Assembly (NCBI GenBank): GCA_016617855.1
Contig: JAECUM010000863.1
Coordinates: 62,001 to 126,000 of the forward strand
Length of the DNA: 64,000 nt
DNA from: Megalonaias nervosa
Lineage: Eukaryota > Mollusca > Bivalvia > Unionida > Unionidae
Reading direction: 5' to 3'
Below the pieces are notes generated by a model, which ran no database searches, was not told the origin of the DNA, and saw only the letters and a program-made list of their open reading frames with translations. The translations under genes and the position numbers were made by a program. Within the stretch, counting starts at the first letter, position 1; the number at the start of each line of letters is the position of its first letter. Positions 1-64,000 of the stretch are shown here, piece by piece.

Positions 1-416
1 AAGACCACTAGCCTGTATATTTAACACACACATGACTGTTTGTTGGATCTTTAAATTTGTGGATTATAATAATGAAATAGTTTATTCAGATTAATAGCCC
101 TATGACAGATAGTCATATTAACTTTTCAAAAGCACATTTGCAAGCAAAGCAGGTCACTGAAAATTCTTTCCTTTGTCAAACTCTTTTGATTGTAGTAGTG
201 CCTTGTAATTCATGACAGAATCACAACAATCCAAAGATTCATCTCATTTTGACAATAAAGGGCTGGAGTATTTTCAAATTTGAGACACTTTTAAATGAAT
301 GTTTGTGCCCTTAATGTATTTTAGATAAAGAATACACATGTAAAGAAACAAAGCAGAAAATAATAAACCAAAATTTATTTGCCATTATTTAAAAAAATTG
401 CAAATTTTCTTTTCAG
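1..416 (+). other. Intron upstream of window exon 1
   Basis: AT-rich intron sequence ending in a polypyrimidine stretch and tttcag. No coding frame or repeat recognised. Confidence 0.6.
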
Positions 417-62859
<62,443 letters not shown>

Positions 62860-64000
62860 GTAAGTGAACTTTATTGCATGTTAACTTTTTTTCCTACACA
62901 AGTTGTTGCTGTTATGAACTTCAAATATATATGATTGTTAGATGGTAGGGTTGTAATTTTTAATCACTCCACATCATTCACTGGATTAAATTTTGTTTAA
63001 AATAAAGCAAAATGTTTCTGACTTTTTGTGATTTGATCAGTCAAGACACCTGTGGCATGGTGTTGTACTTACATCATCACAACTGTAGCGAAATCTGTGA
63101 CAATTTTATGCCCTTGAAAATATTGTGGTTTACAATTGGTTATGTCTCTCAAACCCCACATACCACCCACACACCTCTTCCACCATCATCCCACCCTTTT
63201 CTGGCAGATGGTATATATATTTTGTGGTGTCCATAGAGATGCTGCGAGGCTATGTGAGTGTGCTAATCACACAAAACTGTCCATCATTAACTCTGTATAA
63301 ATCAGTTAAATACAAGAACTTGTGCACTGAAACCTTTAATTCATGCAAATAAAAATGTATAATGTACAAATGATCAGAATGAAGTCTCCCTTTGTTTTTT
63401 CCATTTAAGGTTTTCTGCTTTAGTTTTGGTCACCAAGATTTCTTTGTGTCTGAGAGCCTTTTCCATGCATCTTTCATGGTGCTTGACTATACATAACCAG
63501 AAATCTATTCATGTGAGCTCAAGACAATAGTAGATCGTAAGTTCATAACAAATAACTTTCAAGTTTTGCTGCCAGGATCTCCAACACGGATCAGGATACT
63601 TGATACTGATATTGATTGCTCTGAGATTGGTAATTTACTGGAACCTCTCCTTGGTAAATTGAATTGTGTATAGTAACCATATGAATTTATTTCCTAAATA
63701 AAGTTGTTAAAGCTTGATATGTAAATTACCTCTCCAGACCGCAGATTTTTGAAAGCGTTTCTCACTGTACTCAGAAATGGAACAATTTGTGAAAGTGTCT
63801 GCTGAATAATGCTAATGTAGCTACAAGGAGTTCATATGAAGATTTCAGTTTCAACTGAACACTGGGTACTTGGAAAGCAAAAAGGAATGGCTCTTGTTCA
63901 GGTCTTAACCATGACAGTTATACCACACTGAATTTCCCCAACTCCTCTTTTTTTCTCTTCTGTTTTGTGTATTTAATTTAATTATTTGTTTGTTTTAAAT
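62860..64000 (+). other. Window intron 16 (continues beyond window)
   Basis: No further DDX11 exon recognised. The last ~35 bases start another copy of the interspersed repeat seen at 1131 and 33.9 kb. Confidence 0.6.
63966..64000 (+). repeat. Interspersed repeat R1, copy d (5' end only, cut by window edge)
   Basis: The last bases (atttaattatttgtttgtt then taaat) match the beginning of copies a and b. Confidence 0.5.

Noticed and set aside
63590..63665. Possible next DDX11 exon (ctccaacacggatcaggata...)
   Set aside because: Translation in all frames does not resemble the expected MMDEVGRIL.. segment, and there is no suitable splice pair.

Overview
This is a eukaryotic, AT-rich, intron-dominated window. 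Its repeat content (tRNA-derived SINEs with a GAAATGGCATTAAACC-type 3' end, ~140-bp satellites with a 'tcaaaggtcaagatcactgtga' flavour, DIRS-like tyrosine-recombinase retroelement debris, Tigger/pogo-like, Harbinger-like and hAT DNA transposons) suggests a mollusc, probably a bivalve. No species can be assigned from sequence alone.

There is one real host gene. It lies on the + strand and runs through the whole window: the orthologue of DDX11/ChlR1, a superfamily 2 iron-sulphur DNA helicase of the XPD/FANCJ/RTEL1 group. Sixteen exons (417-494 through 62756-62859) encode about 566 contiguous residues. They cover the basic and acidic linker, motif Ia (SRTHSQ), the four Fe-S cysteines, the DEAH box, the Arch/HD1 region and the start of HD2. 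The Walker A exons lie upstream of the window; motifs V and VI and the C-terminus lie downstream. Splice phases agree across all exons. One donor, after 4551, appears to have GA where GT is expected.

Everything else is intronic. 1-9600: tandem duplications, two interspersed repeats and two SINE fragments. 9.8-13.6 kb: decayed DIRS-like retroelement (recombinase, then a long hairpin, then gag-like debris), followed by SINEs. 13.6-18.3 kb: short tandem arrays, a minisatellite and a ~140-bp satellite. 22.5 kb: a 187-bp Harbinger MITE. 24-30 kb: several satellite blocks. 31.6-40.2 kb (window intron 12): an interspersed repeat and one copy of a 6-bp-TSD DNA transposon carrying a nested repeat, then a 1.27-kb minisatellite. 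40.4-51.8 kb (window intron 13): a four-level transposon nest. A CATACATGCC... element with 6-bp target duplications contains a Tigger-like element with TA duplications. That contains a Harbinger-like element with TTA duplications, which in turn contains a ZNF862/KIAA1586-like hAT remnant. Unoccupied homologous copies elsewhere in the window support two of the insertion events base for base. 53.2-55.9 kb: a second Tigger-like element with a broken CENP-B/Tc5-type domain. 58-62.6 kb: a GC-rich hAT MITE, a foldback hairpin, inverted satellite copies and a SINE.

The helicase gene is a functional unit whose introns have served as landing ground for successive transposon waves. The most informative parts are the dated nest, the poorly classified 6-bp-TSD element, a gene-like exon set inside the Harbinger-like element, and the odd splice donor.
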